Below are positions 62,788-64,000 of a DNA stretch of 64,000 nt, piece after piece (the first letter of the stretch is position 1; each line of letters begins with the position of its first letter). Origin of the DNA: Eubacteriaceae bacterium (GTDB lineage Bacteria > Bacillota > Clostridia > Lachnospirales > Lachnospiraceae); the NCBI GenBank assembly GCA_902363805.1, contig CABJBF010000003.1, forward strand, positions 324,564 to 388,563. The letters are read 5' to 3'. Under the pieces are notes generated by a model that was given only the letters and a program-made list of their open reading frames with translations, did no database searches and was not told where the DNA came from. The position numbers and the translations under genes are program-made.

Positions 62788-63810
62788 CTAAACCACCGTG
62801 TCAAAATAATCATTCTTTCCAAATGTTATTCTGACTTCAGTGTATTTTCCTTCCTCCGATTCAATATCTATTTTATGTCCAAGCTGCTCGCACAGTCCTT
62901 TCGCAATATAGAGACCCATTCCTGTTGATTTTGCATATTTTCTTCCATTTTCTCCTGTAAATGACTTGTTAAATACACGTGATAAATCTCTTTTTGGTAT
63001 TCCAATTCCATTGTCTAGGATATGCAGTACAACTCCTTCTTCACTTTTTTCACTATATATTTTTAATTCTTTTTCGCCATGGTCTTTCATATATTTAAAT
63101 GAATTACTCATTATCTGATTGATTATAAATTCCATCCATTTGTTATCTGTAACTACTTCATTTTCAACATCTTTAACTGAAAAATTTATTCTATTTTCAA
63201 GAATCATATCTTTATTTTTCATTGCCACATTTTTTATTAAAGACTGCAGAGAAACTTTTGTAAATTTATAATCTTCCTTTGCATTTTCTGACCTGACAAA
63301 ATAAAGAACCTGTTCTGTATAGTCATCAATTCTCTTAATCTGTTCTACATATTTTTTATCCATTTTATCATTATGACACATAAGTCTAAGACTCAATATC
63401 GGGAGCTTGACCTCATGAACCCACATTTCCACGTAGTCCTTAAAATCATTAACACTGTTTTCATAAATTTTAACATTTTCAATCATTGATTTATTTATAT
63501 CCTGCAAAATCTGATAATGAATTTGCCCCTCATAAAATGAAGGTTCCTTCATTGTTTCACTTACAAAATATTTTTTATCAAGTCCCTCTGTATTATTTAT
63601 AAGTTCATCATAATAATTCTTTTTTCTGAAAAAGTCCCAGAGTATAGAGAATATAAATGCAAATAGCCATAATACTGCGTACATCACTATGGCTTCAAAT
63701 TTTATTCTAAATACAGAAAATATGGAAAATGTAATTACAAAAAACATTATCCATATTATCACTGTTATTTTATTGTCTTTTATATATTTGCCAAACTTCA
63801 TGTTAAACAA
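62788..63810 (-). CDS. BceS-type intramembrane-sensing histidine kinase
   Basis: A 340-residue kinase. Two close helices at the N-terminus (KITVIIWIMFFVITFSIFSV, AIVMYAVLWLFAFIFSILWD) with almost no external loop, the hallmark of intramembrane-sensing kinases that rely on the permease to detect peptide. DHp phospho-His in EMWVHEVKLPILSLRLMC (H-E-x-K-x-P). ATP domain: N-box FIINQIMSNSFKYMKD, G1 HILDNGIGIPKRDLSR, G2 STGMGLYIAKGLCEQLG. The start overlaps the response-regulator end by 13 bases. Confidence 0.92.
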   Translation of the reverse strand: MFNMKFGKYIKDNKITVIIWIMFFVITFSIFSVFRIKFEAIVMYAVLWLFAFIFSILWDFFRKKNYYDELINNTEGLDKKYFVSETMKEPSFYEGQIHYQILQDINKSMIENVKIYENSVNDFKDYVEMWVHEVKLPILSLRLMCHNDKMDKKYVEQIKRIDDYTEQVLYFVRSENAKEDYKFTKVSLQSLIKNVAMKNKDMILENRINFSVKDVENEVVTDNKWMEFIINQIMSNSFKYMKDHGEKELKIYSEKSEEGVVLHILDNGIGIPKRDLSRVFNKSFTGENGRKYAKSTGMGLYIAKGLCEQLGHKIDIESEEGKYTEVRITFGKNDYFDTVV

Positions 63811-64000
63811 TACCCCTGTTTTTTTCTTGTTTCTATTGCATTTTCGTATCCTATCTCTGTCAGTTTTCCCCTTAATCTGCTTATGTTTACGGTAAGTGCA
63901 TTATCATTTACAAATTCATTGTTATCCCACAAATCAGTCATTAACTCATCTCTTGATACAATACGGTTTCTATTATTAAGAAGCATCTGGAAAATAATCA
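63798..64000 (-). CDS. BceR-type response regulator, C-terminal part (start outside window)
   Basis: Open frame to the window edge. The visible ~65 residues are an OmpR-type winged helix: MLLNNRNRIVSRDELMTDLW, NDNALTVNISRLRGKLTEIG (recognition helix with N-x-x-R-x-L) and the hairpin TRKKQGYCLT. It would bind the palindrome at 62746-62769. The receiver domain lies beyond the window. Confidence 0.9.
   Translation of the reverse strand, partial: IIFQMLLNNRNRIVSRDELMTDLWDNNEFVNDNALTVNISRLRGKLTEIGYENAIETRKKQGYCLT

Overview
The window reads as a chromosome segment of a low-GC, Gram-positive anaerobe of the Clostridia, most likely Lachnospiraceae. The evidence is strong AGGAGG ribosome sites, AT-rich spacers, pyruvate,phosphate dikinase, an M16C peptidase, DUF4358/MBOAT/DHHW surface genes, a BceRS-BceAB module and BspA-type leucine-rich surface proteins. 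I do not assign a species. No rRNA, tRNA or CRISPR array was recognised. Most genes are on the minus strand.

Layout. 1-6.8 kb: an ECF sigma factor cut by the window edge, then secreted cell-surface genes (LRR/Fn3 protein, Fn3-amidase, M14 carboxypeptidase) and a small methyltransferase. 2.8-3.3 kb and 6.9-13.6 kb: a decayed accessory island with an HNH nuclease, an SdpI-like membrane protein, a RhuM/Fic protein, a HAM1-like NTPase, a radical SAM protein and a Nudix hydrolase. Among them lie broken pieces of an XRE regulator, an sce7726-like protein, an AbiEii toxin, a Fic protein and an IS21 transposase. 13.6-14.2 kb: a non-coding stretch of strong hairpins. 14.2-31 kb: core genes (ppdK and a LacI regulator, glyS, recO, era, M16C protease, birA, degV) mixed with lipoproteins and an LRR protein.

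30.9-37.9 kb: a compact tad-like pilus operon behind a good promoter. It holds a CpaF-type ATPase, a single TadB/C-type membrane protein, four very short prepilin-like peptides sharing an E-H/L-G leader, TadE-like proteins and a beta-helix adhesin. 38.1-43.0 kb: a 1631-residue chitinase with three GH18 domains. 43.5-48.5 kb: adenosine deaminase with a CbiT-like partner, and a MacB-type ABC exporter. 48.6-53.1 kb: a surface acylation cluster (DHHW, MBOAT, DUF4358) plus a transglutaminase. 53.6-57.9 kb: cupin, a PurF-like protein lacking the N-terminal Cys, TtcA-like and TcdA-like proteins, and an azlC/HD-hydrolase deletion scar. 58.2-64 kb: M18 aminopeptidase and a BceRS/BceAB peptide-resistance module whose ATPase gene carries an in-frame stop.

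The most interesting signals are the minimal tad-like locus with atypical pilins, a dispersed family of ATGATGCC-bounded hairpin elements between genes, the unexplained hairpin-rich spacer at 13.8-14.15 kb, and the BceA nonsense codon beside an intact BceR-type operator.
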